Source: a bacterium
Lineage (GTDB): Bacteria; Sysuimicrobiota; Sysuimicrobiia; Sysuimicrobiales; Segetimicrobiaceae
NCBI GenBank assembly: GCA_035307765.1
Contig: DATGHU010000041.1
Coordinates: 1-64,000 of the forward strand
Length of the DNA stretch: 64,000 bases
Reading direction: 5' to 3'
Part shown: positions 53,038 through 61,383 of the stretch, in pieces
Layout of the letters: the number at the start of each line of letters is the position of its first letter
Position numbering within the stretch: position 1 is the first letter of the stretch
Made by a program: the position numbers and the translations under genes
Notes under the pieces: model-generated
Told to the model about the DNA's origin: nothing
Databases searched by the model: none
Seen by the model: only the letters and a program-made list of their open reading frames with translations

Positions 53038-53141
53038 CGGTTTCCCTCCCTCAGATGCCGGTCGATCGCGTTAACCATACCCTTCCAGGGACCCCGCAGT
53101 CAATGCGCCACGCGCGCTCCCCGCAGGCCTGACGGGGAGCG

Positions 53142-54671
53142 TCAGGGTCGCGGCTTGAGCCCGTAGATCTCCCCGAACTTCTCCTGCAGGTACCGGATGT
53201 ACGGCTCAGGAGTCATGGTGCTGCCCGTGGCTCGGCGGAGAAGGTCTTTCGGGAAGAACTTTCGGCCGTGCGCGTGCACGTGGTCCCGAAGCCAGGCCAG
53301 GAGCGGGCGGAACTCGCCCCGTCGGATCTGGTCCGGCAGGTCCGGGTGCACCCTCAGGGCGGCGTCGAACAGCTGCACGGACACGACATTGCCGATCGTA
53401 TACGAGGGGAAGTAGCCAAACCCCATGCCCGACCAGTGGATATCCTGCATGACGCCGTCCGCGTCGGTGGGAGGGGTGATGCCGAGATACGCCTGCATCT
53501 TGGCTTCCCAGGCGTCGGGGAGATCCTGGACGTTGAGCTCGCCCGCTACGAGCGCCTGCTCGAGTTCAAATCGGACCATGATGTGCAGGTTGTAGGTGAC
53601 CTCGTCCGCCTCGACCCGGATTAGGCTCCGCCGCACCCGATTCACGGCGCGATAAAAGGTGTTCGCATCCACCCCGGCCAGTTGGTTCGAAAACAGCTCC
53701 TGCATTTTGGGAAACGCGTATTCCCAGAACGTTCGGCTCCGACCGATGAGATTTTCCCAGAGGCGCGATTGGGATTCGTGGATGCCGTTGCTCGCGCCGT
53801 CGGCGAGGAGCGTGCGGTCGAGCGCCGGCGCGGTCCCCTGAGAGTACATCGCGTGCCCCGACTCGTGGAAGATGCCGAAGATCGCGCCCAGCAAGCGGGG
53901 CGGATAGCGGGTGGTGATGCGGACGTCGTCTCGGCTGATCCCGGTCGAGAAGGGGTGGGGGGAGGTGTCCAGTCGTCCGCGATCGGTGTCGTAGCCGAAG
54001 GCGGTGATGATGGAGAGGGCGAACTTCCGCTGTTCTGCCTGCGGGTACTCCTGATCGAGGATGCCAGGGTTGACCGTATCCCCCCGGTCGGCGATCGCCT
54101 CGACGAGCGGAACCGTGACTTCCCGCAGGCGGTTGAAGAGGGTGGCGACGTCGCGCGTAGTAGTCTCCGGTTCATACGTGTCCAGCAGGGCGTCGTAGGG
54201 GTGCGCGGCGTAGCCCAGGTACTCCGCCGTGCGCCGGGCGAACTCCACCATGCGCTCCAGGTGAGGGCGGAACAGGCGGAAGTCGTTCGCGGGTCTGGCC
54301 TTCCGCCAGATCTCGGTGCTCTCCGATGCCGCGCGCGCTCGGTCCGCGACAAACTCGGCGGGGAGCTTTCGGGCGCGGTCGAGGTCCCGGCGAGCTATCC
54401 TCAGCAGCGTCGCTTCGTCCGATCCTGGATCGAGTGTCTCGAGAAGTGGTTCGGCAGCGTCCAGGAGCTCCTGGGTCTTTGCCGCCACGAACCGCTCGTG
54501 GGCGATGCGTGACAACGTGGACAGCTGCCGGGCTCGGGTCGGCCCTCCACCCGGCGGCATCTGGGTCTCCTGATCCCAGCTCAGGAGGGCCATCGACGAT
54601 CGGATGTCGACGATGACCGCGAGGTGCTCTTTCAGAGCCTCGAGGGCTTGCGCCGCGGCGGGATCAACCAT
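53142..54671 (-). CDS. M32-family carboxypeptidase (Taq type)
   Basis: The 509-residue protein has the zinc motif HESGH (His269, Glu270, His273) with the third ligand Glu299 in GIHESQSRLWEN, and the M32 signatures DxRxTTRY (DDVRITTRYPP) and HWSGMGFGYFPSYTIGN. These enzymes remove C-terminal residues other than proline in the cytoplasm. ATG 54671 is the only sensible start. It is transcribed away from the chimeric recombinase-like gene, which lies just upstream on the same strand. Confidence 0.9.
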   Translation of the reverse strand: MVDPAAAQALEALKEHLAVIVDIRSSMALLSWDQETQMPPGGGPTRARQLSTLSRIAHERFVAAKTQELLDAAEPLLETLDPGSDEATLLRIARRDLDRARKLPAEFVADRARAASESTEIWRKARPANDFRLFRPHLERMVEFARRTAEYLGYAAHPYDALLDTYEPETTTRDVATLFNRLREVTVPLVEAIADRGDTVNPGILDQEYPQAEQRKFALSIITAFGYDTDRGRLDTSPHPFSTGISRDDVRITTRYPPRLLGAIFGIFHESGHAMYSQGTAPALDRTLLADGASNGIHESQSRLWENLIGRSRTFWEYAFPKMQELFSNQLAGVDANTFYRAVNRVRRSLIRVEADEVTYNLHIMVRFELEQALVAGELNVQDLPDAWEAKMQAYLGITPPTDADGVMQDIHWSGMGFGYFPSYTIGNVVSVQLFDAALRVHPDLPDQIRRGEFRPLLAWLRDHVHAHGRKFFPKDLLRRATGSTMTPEPYIRYLQEKFGEIYGLKPRP

Positions 54672-54746
54672 GCGAAGGGGTTCCGTCCGGTGGGTTTGCT
54701 GGGGCGGGGCCGGTCGAAAGGACCACTTGCTGGGCTCGAACGCGCC

Positions 54747-55736
54747 CTAGATGGCGAGGTCCGGGGTGGTCGTCGCGATGAGGCTGACCACCATCTCGTG
54801 GAGGCGGCGGTACGCCTCTTTGGTGCGCATCGCCGCCAGGCCGTCGCGGCTGGCCCCGTACCCCCCTCGGCAGATCACGGCCCCGTGCGGGTCGTCGGCC
54901 TCCTGGCGGAGGCCCTCCATGATCGTCTGAATCGTCTCCCGATATAGCTTGTTCTCCTCGGCGATCTTCTGCAGGCGTCCGGCGAGATCGTCCCGCTCGC
55001 CGCCGCTCCACTCGAAGGTGAGGCCGTACTTGTCGCGGTAGCCGACGGTCCACAGATCGAGCGCCCGACGCAGCATCGCCAGACACGCGCAGAACGCCCA
55101 CTGCCGGAGGCACGCATCGGCTTCCCAGAGCGCGTGTACGATCGCCTCCCTCGCAGTGACTCTCCGGAGGTCCCACTGCCCCATCGTCATTGCATTCCAC
55201 CTCACGGCCGCCGCGGGGGTCGGTTGGGGGGGGAGGACCTTACCGTTGCCGTAGAGGAGGGTCCGGACGGCGCTGCCTCGCTCCGGCGCCGGCGGTTCGT
55301 CCTCGACGGACTCGAAGACCGAACGAAGTTCGCCCCGCGACAGCGCGCGACCCGAGGGTCCGGCGCCGACACGGACGGCGGTCGCCTCGCGGAGGCGCCG
55401 GTAATCCTCGGCCGCGATGAGGCCGAGCCGCCAGCATTCCCGGAGCACGCCGCGTAATGCGCCGAGCATGCGGTTTGCCTCCGCCGCGCTGTAGCGCGTC
55501 ATCAACGCGCCGCGAATCTGGGCGATGTGGGTCTCCCTGAGGAGGTGCCAGGCCAGGGTGTCCGCGGTGCCCTGTCCCAGGGTAAGGAAGGAGGCGATCT
55601 TGTCGAAGGAGTCGCGCGCCGCGGCGCGTGCGCGCGGTGTCCGATCGGTCAGGTAGACCTCCACCGGATGACGGTCGGTCGGCGGCCGTTCGACCAAGAG
55701 CAGTTCGGCCTCCCCAGGTGTCCGCTCGGTTCCCAC
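54747..55736 (-). CDS. Chimeric protein: tyrosine-recombinase N-terminal domain fused to a DUF4145/HEPN-like domain
   Basis: GTG 55736 is a plausible start; 329 residues, one open frame with normal codon use. Residues about 15-165 follow the SAM-like core-binding domain of integrases: HPVEVYLTDRTPRARAAARD, WHLLRETHIAQIRGALMTRY, MLGALRGVLRECWRLGLIAAEDY, ALSRGELRSVFESVE, reaching LLYGNGK where the catalytic domain should begin. From there (KVLPPQPTPAAAVRW) it switches to a domain with ALWEADACLRQWAFCACLAM and RRALDLWTVGYRDKYG, the helix pattern of DUF4145 proteins, which belong to the HEPN-like group. All catalytic recombinase residues are lost. It may be a recombination accident that stayed open or a functional fusion. 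Confidence 0.6.
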   Translation of the reverse strand: MGTERTPGEAELLLVERPPTDRHPVEVYLTDRTPRARAAARDSFDKIASFLTLGQGTADTLAWHLLRETHIAQIRGALMTRYSAAEANRMLGALRGVLRECWRLGLIAAEDYRRLREATAVRVGAGPSGRALSRGELRSVFESVEDEPPAPERGSAVRTLLYGNGKVLPPQPTPAAAVRWNAMTMGQWDLRRVTAREAIVHALWEADACLRQWAFCACLAMLRRALDLWTVGYRDKYGLTFEWSGGERDDLAGRLQKIAEENKLYRETIQTIMEGLRQEADDPHGAVICRGGYGASRDGLAAMRTKEAYRRLHEMVVSLIATTTPDLAI

Positions 55737-55816
55737 GCCCGTTGTCTCTCCGATCGATCTGTGACGACCGAGCCCTCGTGTGTGAAAATGGTCCACAGCG
55801 GCCGCCTTTGGTACCC

Positions 55817-55837
55817 GCTGATTGCCGTGCAATCAGC
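55817..55837. repeat. Perfect 9-bp stem hairpin upstream of the chimeric gene
   Basis: GCTGATTGC and GCAATCAGC are perfect inverted copies separated by CGT. It lies 80 bp upstream of the chimeric gene start. It could be a recombination-site relic, an operator or an RNA hairpin. Confidence 0.45.
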
Positions 55838-55916
55838 AGCACCATACGCCGTCTGCCGTGGAGGCCACTTTTTTGAGCTGGATGTTGGACTGATTCGTGA
55901 GATCGTGGCGAGAGTC

Positions 55917-56933
55917 CTAGCACCCGCCGATGGGTTTATTTGGGGCACGGGCGAGCCGCGGGAACAGTCGTTCGGCCGTTCGGCCGAGGATGCCGGCGAC
56001 CGCAGCCTCGGGAAGGTCGAGGGCGTGCACGGTGCGCAGGGCGGCGGCAATATCACCGATCACGTGGGGATAGTCCGTCCCCATCACGACGTGATCCGGC
56101 CCGACCGCCCCCAGGGCGCACTGCAGCGAGGGGACGGAAAAGGAGACAGTGTCGTAGAAGAGGCGCGTGAGATAATGGCTGGGCGGGTGCGGAATCGCCT
56201 CGCGCGCCTCCGGGTAGGCCCGGTAGCCGTTGTCGAGTCGCTGCATGAGGTACGGGAGGGTCCCGCCGAGGTGCCCGAGGATCATCGTGAGCTTGGGCAG
56301 TCGCTCGAAGACCCCCGCCAGCGCCATTCGCGCGACGCTGGCCGAGGTGTTGAAGACGAAGCCCAGCAGCGGGACGAGCCCGCGGCCGAAGGTGGCATCC
56401 GCATCCGCCGGCGGCATGGGGTGGACGAGGATCGGAACCTCGAGAGATTGCGCCCGCTCGAAGAATGGGAGGAACGCCGGATCGTCGAGGTAGCGGCCCC
56501 CGACGTTACTGCCGACGACCGCCCCGACCATCCCCAACTCGAGGACCGCTCGGTCAAGTTCTTGAACCGCTGCGTCGGGATCCGAGAGCGGGACGCTCGC
56601 CAGGGCGGCAAACTTGGCAGGATAGCGTCGGGTGAGATCGGTCAGCCCGTCGTTGGCCATGCGTGCCAGGTCCCGCCGGTGCTCGGGAGGGCCGAAGTAC
56701 ACGTTCGGGATCGTGACCGAGATGATCTGGAAATCGATCCCGAGCCGCGCCATGTCGCGAAGGCGGTCTTCGGGACTGGTCATCTCCTGGGTCATTGTCA
56801 CGATGCGGGCACCGTGCAGCGTGAGGATCGTGCGCCCGTCGGCGTCGCGTCCGATCGCGTACGGGTCCGGTCCCCGCTGGAGACGCTCGAGATACCCGGG
56901 CGGGAAAAAGTGCGTGTGCACGTCGATGATCAT
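55917..56933 (-). CDS. ACMSD-like amidohydrolase (amidohydrolase-2 family)
   Basis: ATG 56933 gives 338 residues beginning MIIDVHTHFFPPGYLERLQR, the HxH metal pair typical of aminocarboxymuconate-semialdehyde decarboxylase relatives. Further ligands are His in PILVHPMPP and ILGHLGGTLPYL, and the catalytic aspartate in VVMGTDYPHVIGD. These enzymes decarboxylate or hydrolyse aromatic or unsaturated acids. It is followed on the same strand (upstream) by a related gene at 57027-58046, so the pair may act in one pathway. Confidence 0.85.
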   Translation of the reverse strand: MIIDVHTHFFPPGYLERLQRGPDPYAIGRDADGRTILTLHGARIVTMTQEMTSPEDRLRDMARLGIDFQIISVTIPNVYFGPPEHRRDLARMANDGLTDLTRRYPAKFAALASVPLSDPDAAVQELDRAVLELGMVGAVVGSNVGGRYLDDPAFLPFFERAQSLEVPILVHPMPPADADATFGRGLVPLLGFVFNTSASVARMALAGVFERLPKLTMILGHLGGTLPYLMQRLDNGYRAYPEAREAIPHPPSHYLTRLFYDTVSFSVPSLQCALGAVGPDHVVMGTDYPHVIGDIAAALRTVHALDLPEAAVAGILGRTAERLFPRLARAPNKPIGGC

Positions 56934-57026
56934 CCGTTCCCCCTGGTGGTGCGGTTTCCACCGACTTCAGCTCGTCGATCGCCCCGACAGGGCCGCTGGG
57001 CGTGCCAACGGCAAGCGCGCGGACGG

Positions 57027-58046
57027 TCACGCCGGACTGGGCTCCGCGCGCCGGGCGAGGACGCGGCGAAGGTTTCCTTCGTCGATCATCCGGCGCTGGT
57101 CGGGGGGAATCGCGCACGCGTCAAGCGCGGCGATCGTCTCCCGAATGTACCGGCTCCCCCCTTCAACGTCGAACGGGGTGTCCGTGCCGAACAGGACCCG
57201 GTCGGGTGGGAAATAGTCCAGGCCGCAGCGGACCCCGTGCGGGGCACCGAACAGCGCCGTGTCCGCGTAGAACCGTGGAAAGTACCACTGCGGGGGATGC
57301 GCGAGCCTGACCGGCAACTGTTCCACACGATCTTCCGGGCTCCGGGAGCCGAACTGGTCGTAGCCGCCGCTGATCCGACCCGAACAAAAGGGCGCCATCG
57401 CCCCCATGTGATGCGTGATGATCACGGCATCGGGATGGCGGTCGAACAGCCCCGTGAAGATCAGGCGGGTCATCGCAACCGTCGTCTCGTACGGCCACCC
57501 AAAGATCTGCCAGACGTCGTAACGGGAGGTCTTCTCCTCTGCGTAGTCCGGATGGTCCGCTGCGCGCGCCGGGTGAAGAAAGATCGGGAGGCGCCTGCGC
57601 AGCGCTTCTTCGATGACGGCGAGGGTGCCGGGTTCGTCTAGCGGGCGGGTGGCCGCGTTGGAGTAAATCTGCACCCCGATGAGCCTCAGGTCGCGGTCGA
57701 CCCGATCGAGCTCGCGAAGGCTGGCGTCCGGATTGTTGAGCGGGAGCCCGCCGAACGCGCCGGCAAAGCGGTCAGGGTGCGAGGCGACGAGGTCGGCGAG
57801 TTCGTCATTGGCCGCCCGCGCGAGGTCCGGGGTGGCGTCGGCCGGGCCCAGCCGGTCGATGGGCGGAATGGCGAGCGACAGCACCTGCTGGTACTCGGGG
57901 AATCCGTCCATGATCCGGAACCGTGTATCGAGATTCCACAGACAGGGGATCCCCTTGACGCGCCGGGACATGTAGAATCCCGGGAAGTGTTGGAGCCGGG
58001 CAAAGTACCCATCGGGGAGAATGTGGGCGGCAACATCGATCCGCAC
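57027..58046 (-). CDS. ACMSD-like amidohydrolase (second copy)
   Basis: GTG 58046 starts RIDVAAHILPDGYFARLQHF; the open frame runs far upstream but that part is non-coding in character. The 339-residue protein has the first metal pair altered: DVAAHIL gives A-x-H where H-x-H is expected, so one zinc ligand is missing. Later motifs are intact (LPIFLHPARAAD, VIITHHMGAMAPF, VLFGTDTPFDVEGG). The change may alter metal use or chemistry. It lies 93 bp upstream of its relative and 44 bp downstream of the SnoaL gene on the same strand. Confidence 0.8.
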   Translation of the reverse strand: MRIDVAAHILPDGYFARLQHFPGFYMSRRVKGIPCLWNLDTRFRIMDGFPEYQQVLSLAIPPIDRLGPADATPDLARAANDELADLVASHPDRFAGAFGGLPLNNPDASLRELDRVDRDLRLIGVQIYSNAATRPLDEPGTLAVIEEALRRRLPIFLHPARAADHPDYAEEKTSRYDVWQIFGWPYETTVAMTRLIFTGLFDRHPDAVIITHHMGAMAPFCSGRISGGYDQFGSRSPEDRVEQLPVRLAHPPQWYFPRFYADTALFGAPHGVRCGLDYFPPDRVLFGTDTPFDVEGGSRYIRETIAALDACAIPPDQRRMIDEGNLRRVLARRAEPSPA

Positions 58047-58090
58047 GAAGGCTGGTCTACGGCGGGGCCCCGGGAAACCCCTGCCGTGCC

Positions 58091-58480
58091 CTACCGCGGC
58101 AGGTAGCGCTTGCGGTACGAATCCTTCCGGTGAATCTTGCCGTCTCGAAACTCGAAGAGATCGCAGCCGCGCGCCTCGATCCGGCGGCCGTCGGGGCGGG
58201 TCGCGATCATCGTCCACTCCGAGAGCCCTCGGGCGCCGGAGACCGCGTGCCGGGGGTTCACGAATCGAACGTCCGGGAGGCTCTCGAAGATCTCGACGAT
58301 CGCCTCGCGCACGGCGCGCTGTCCATCGTAGCGCCGCCCCCACGGCTCGGCCCCCCCCGAGGTCTCGAAGATGCAATCGGGGGTCATCATGCCCATGATC
58401 GCGTCGAGATCGTGCCGGTCCCACGCCGCGGCATACGCGACGAGCAGGTCCCGAAAGGCGGTGATTCCGCCGGATGCCAT
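58091..58480 (-). CDS. SnoaL-like / NTF2-fold protein
   Basis: ATG 58480 follows AGGAGGACTCACACCC and gives 129 residues. The fold is recognised from FRDLLVAYAAAWDRHDLDAIMGMMTPDCIFE, GQRAVREAIVEIFESLPDVRF and the final GCDLFEFRDGKIHRKDSYRK. SnoaL-like proteins are small cone-shaped enzymes or binding proteins (isomerases, cyclases, hydrolases). It is the first gene of a minus-strand set with two ACMSD-like amidohydrolases and could act on the same aromatic or unsaturated acid. Confidence 0.85.
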   Translation of the reverse strand: MASGGITAFRDLLVAYAAAWDRHDLDAIMGMMTPDCIFETSGGAEPWGRRYDGQRAVREAIVEIFESLPDVRFVNPRHAVSGARGLSEWTMIATRPDGRRIEARGCDLFEFRDGKIHRKDSYRKRYLPR

Positions 58481-58604
58481 GGGTGTGAGTCCTCCTGCCC
58501 GCGGGGTGAGGCGGGCCCCGGCGGGAGAGATTCTCCCCGACGGCAACGACCCCTCGTCGCTTCGGGCAGGGCTGGCCGCGTCCGGGCGCGAAAGGGATGC
58601 CGGT

Positions 58605-59624
58605 ATGGTCGCGCCCGCTATCCTCCACCTGTGGACCGGATGGCCCCACGTTCTTCGCGCCCAGCAGTTTGATCCCGCGTCGTTGGACCGCATCTTCCGG
58701 GAGGCGCGCCTCGCCGAGGAGATCACCAACAGCGGGGGCAGCAACCTCCTCAAGGGTAAGATCGTCCTGACGCTCTTCTACGAGCCCAGCACCCGCACCC
58801 GCCTTTCCTTCGAGTTTGCCACCTATCATCTCGGCGGGCGGGTCTTGTCCTCGGAAGCGGCGCGGGAGTTCTCTTCCGCGGCCAAGGGCGAGTCGATCGA
58901 GGACACGATTCGGGTCGTCTCCCGATACCGACCCGCCGCGATCGTGCTGCGCCACTATCAGGAGGGGGCGGCGGAGCGGGCGGCCGCCGCGGCCGCCGAT
59001 CCACGGAACGGGCGCCCGATCCCGGTCTTCAACGCCGGCGACGGGCCCGGCCAGCACCCGACCCAGGCCCTGCTCGACGCCTACACGATCTGGCGCTCCC
59101 GCGGCACGCTGGAGGGGGTGACCGTGGCGGCGGCGGGCGATCTCCTCAACGGCCGCACGGCTCGATCGCTGTGCTACCTTCTGGCAAAGTACCGGGGGGT
59201 CTCGTTCCGGTTGATCGCCCCCCGGCCGGTGCAGATGAAGGACGACATCCTGGCGTACCTGCGCCGCCACAAGGTGCCGTTCATCCAGACAGAGGATTTG
59301 GGGGAAGGCGTCCGCGAGGCCGATGTCCTCTACGTCACCCGGATTCAGAAGGAGCGGTTCGCGGAAGAAGAGCAGGACGCGTACGAGCGGATCCGGAACA
59401 CGTTCTGCGTCACCGCGGACATCCTCGCCCACCTTCCCCCCAACGCGATCGTCATGCACCCTCTGCCGCGAGTCGAAGGGCCATACAGCGAGTTGCCGAC
59501 GTCGGTGGAGGCGGATCCCAGGGTGATCATTTTCGATCAGACCGAGGCCGGCATGTACGTCCGGATGGCTCTGTTGAAGCTCACCTGCGCGGTGGATCGG
59601 GTCACCAGCCGGGTCGGCCGCTGA
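58605..59624 (+). CDS. pyrB: Aspartate carbamoyltransferase catalytic subunit
   Basis: ATG 58605 gives 339 residues. The carbamoyl-phosphate site FYEPSTRTRLSFE (Ser62-Arg66), the SSAAKGESIEDT loop, LRHYQEGAA, NAGDGPGQHPTQALLDAYTI and MHPLPRVEG are all as in aspartate carbamoyltransferases rather than ornithine transcarbamylases. It carries out the first committed step of pyrimidine synthesis. No other pyr genes are adjacent; an amidohydrolase cluster precedes and a Liv transporter follows. It is divergent from the SnoaL gene. Confidence 0.9.
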   Translation: MVAPAILHLWTGWPHVLRAQQFDPASLDRIFREARLAEEITNSGGSNLLKGKIVLTLFYEPSTRTRLSFEFATYHLGGRVLSSEAAREFSSAAKGESIEDTIRVVSRYRPAAIVLRHYQEGAAERAAAAAADPRNGRPIPVFNAGDGPGQHPTQALLDAYTIWRSRGTLEGVTVAAAGDLLNGRTARSLCYLLAKYRGVSFRLIAPRPVQMKDDILAYLRRHKVPFIQTEDLGEGVREADVLYVTRIQKERFAEEEQDAYERIRNTFCVTADILAHLPPNAIVMHPLPRVEGPYSELPTSVEADPRVIIFDQTEAGMYVRMALLKLTCAVDRVTSRVGR

Positions 59625-59816
59625 CTTCCGCTCCGGCTGGAAACCTTCTTTCCTTCGGGTTCATACCATATAAATGATTGCCTGAAGACGGCCGGGCGGT
59701 CGCGGGGCTCCCCCGCCGCGCGAGCGCCCCACGCCTGCGGCCGGCCTCGTTTCCCCCGCCGCGCGGGCCCCGGCCCCTTGCCAGGGCGAGGCGGGTGCCC
59801 CGGCGAACTCTCCGGC

Positions 59817-60578
59817 GTGGCGGCCCCGTTGCTCACCCTGCGAAACCTCAGCAAGGCCTTCGGCGGCGTTGCGGCGGTCGGGGGGGTCAGCACCGCGCTG
59901 GCCCCAGGCGAGATCCGCGGGCTGATCGGGCCGAACGGATCCGGCAAGACCACGTTATTGAACCTCATCGGCGGTCAGCTGACTCCGGACGCCGGCGAGA
60001 TCTTCCTCGATGGCCGGCCGATTCACGGCTTCCCGCCCGATCGCGCGGCCTCGCTGGGGGTGGCGCGAACGTTTCAGCTGCCGCGCGTCTTCCGGCACAT
60101 GACGGTTCTCGACAATCTGCTCCTGCCCGCCTGCGCCGATCATCGACGCGTCCCGTGGGCCACCGGGGTCGAGGAGGCGTGGCGGTCCCTCCGGTTCGTT
60201 GGGCTGGAGCGTTTCGCCCACGCCGACGCGCGGGTCCTGTCCGGGGGGCAGGCGATGCTGCTGCAGCTGGCCCGCGGTCTCATCCAGCAGCCGCTGCGGC
60301 TGTGCCTTCTCGATGAACCGTTCGCCGGGGTCCATCCGGCGATCAAAGACCGGATGGTTGAGGCGATCCTGGACATGAATCGGCGCCTGGGCGTCACCTT
60401 CCTCGTCGTCAGCCATGAAATGACCACGCTGCGGCGGCTGGCCGGCGGGGTCTCGGTGATGCACAACGGCGAGGTGATCGCCGAGGGAACCCTCGAGGCC
60501 GTCGCCCACGATGCTCGGGTCATCGAAGCCTACCTCGGGGGCCGTCAGGCGCTCCCCCCCGACGCGGCGCGCCCGTAA
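59817..60578 (+). CDS. livG: Branched-chain amino acid ABC transporter ATPase (LivG)
   Basis: GTG 59817 is preferred (TTG 59778 in frame is upstream of the conserved start); 253 residues. Walker A is GPNGSGKTTL, the Liv-type Q-loop region ARTFQLPRVFRHMTVLDNLL, signature LSGGQAMLLQLARGL, Walker B LCLLDEPFAGVHP and H-loop VSHE. It is the first gene of a Liv operon in the order G-F-K-H-M, which is transcribed together judging by the small gaps. Confidence 0.9.
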   Translation: MAAPLLTLRNLSKAFGGVAAVGGVSTALAPGEIRGLIGPNGSGKTTLLNLIGGQLTPDAGEIFLDGRPIHGFPPDRAASLGVARTFQLPRVFRHMTVLDNLLLPACADHRRVPWATGVEEAWRSLRFVGLERFAHADARVLSGGQAMLLQLARGLIQQPLRLCLLDEPFAGVHPAIKDRMVEAILDMNRRLGVTFLVVSHEMTTLRRLAGGVSVMHNGEVIAEGTLEAVAHDARVIEAYLGGRQALPPDAARP

Positions 60579-60593
60579 GCCGGAGGCGGTGAC

Positions 60594-61325
60594 ATGCTGC
60601 GGATCGATCGCGTCGTCGCAGGGTATCATCCGGGCATCGACATCCTGAGCGATTTGACGCTGCGGGCGGCGTCGGGCCGGATCACCGCAGTCATCGGTCC
60701 GAATGGGGCGGGCAAATCCACCCTTCTGCGTGTGGTGTTTGGGCTGGTCCGGCCGCGTGCGGGCCGCGTCGTGTTCGGGGATCGCGAGATCCAGCAAACG
60801 ACCGCCTACGCGCGCAAGCGGTTGGGGATCGGTTATGTGCCTCAGGGTCCCAGCACCTTCCCCCAGATGACGGTTGAGGAGAACCTCCTGGTCGGGGGCT
60901 GGACGATCAGGCGGGACCGGCCGCTGCTCCACCAGCGCCTCGCGCACTTGTACGACTTGTTCCCGACGCTGGCCGCCATCCGGGGATCGCGGGCGACGGC
61001 GTTGAGCGGGGGGCAGCTGCGGATGCTTTCGATCGCGAAGGAGCTGGTGGCCTCGCCCACGCTGCTGCTGGTCGATGAGCCGACGGCGGGGCTGGCGCCG
61101 CGGGTGGCGGACGGGGTCTACGATCTGCTCGTCCGCAGTCGGCACCTCGGGGTGACGGTTGTCTTGGTGGATCAGAACATCTCCGAGGCCGTCGCGGTCG
61201 CGGACGACGTCTACCTCATCGTCATGGGGCGGGTTGAGCGGGAGGGGCCGCGGGAAGTCTTCGCCCGGGATCTGCGCGCGATCATCCGAGAGACACTGGT
61301 GGGGGGACCGGCACCGGCGTCGTGA
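60594..61325 (+). CDS. livF: Branched-chain amino acid ABC transporter ATPase (LivF)
   Basis: The gene begins 15 bp after livG, preceded by GGAGGCGG, and gives 243 residues. Walker A is GPNGAGKSTLL, then IGYVPQGPSTFPQMTVEENL, signature LSGGQLRMLSIAKEL, Walker B LLLVDEPTAGLAP and H-loop VDQN in place of the usual His, a variation common in LivF. It pairs with LivG under the LivH/LivM channel. Confidence 0.9.
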   Translation: MLRIDRVVAGYHPGIDILSDLTLRAASGRITAVIGPNGAGKSTLLRVVFGLVRPRAGRVVFGDREIQQTTAYARKRLGIGYVPQGPSTFPQMTVEENLLVGGWTIRRDRPLLHQRLAHLYDLFPTLAAIRGSRATALSGGQLRMLSIAKELVASPTLLLVDEPTAGLAPRVADGVYDLLVRSRHLGVTVVLVDQNISEAVAVADDVYLIVMGRVEREGPREVFARDLRAIIRETLVGGPAPAS

Positions 61326-61383
61326 GTCGGCGGCCGGGCGGCGCGCTCCTCGGAGCACGCACGTGATGAAGGGGGGAACTGAG

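Noticed and set aside
55860-55885. GTGGAGGCCAC followed by six T, read as a plus-strand terminator
   Set aside because: The stem is only four base pairs and no plus-strand gene lies upstream to terminate.
55527-57641. A 700-codon plus-strand open frame
   Set aside because: It lies antisense to the chimeric gene and the ACMSD-like genes, is rich in Arg/Asp/Glu shadow composition and has no domain.
58047-59459. Very long upstream extension of the second ACMSD-like frame
   Set aside because: It runs antisense through the SnoaL region and pyrB in an unused frame; GC-rich DNA gives such long open frames by chance.
59955-61358. A 467-codon minus-strand open frame opposite livG/livF
   Set aside because: Shadow of two clear ABC ATPases; no ribosome binding site or domain.
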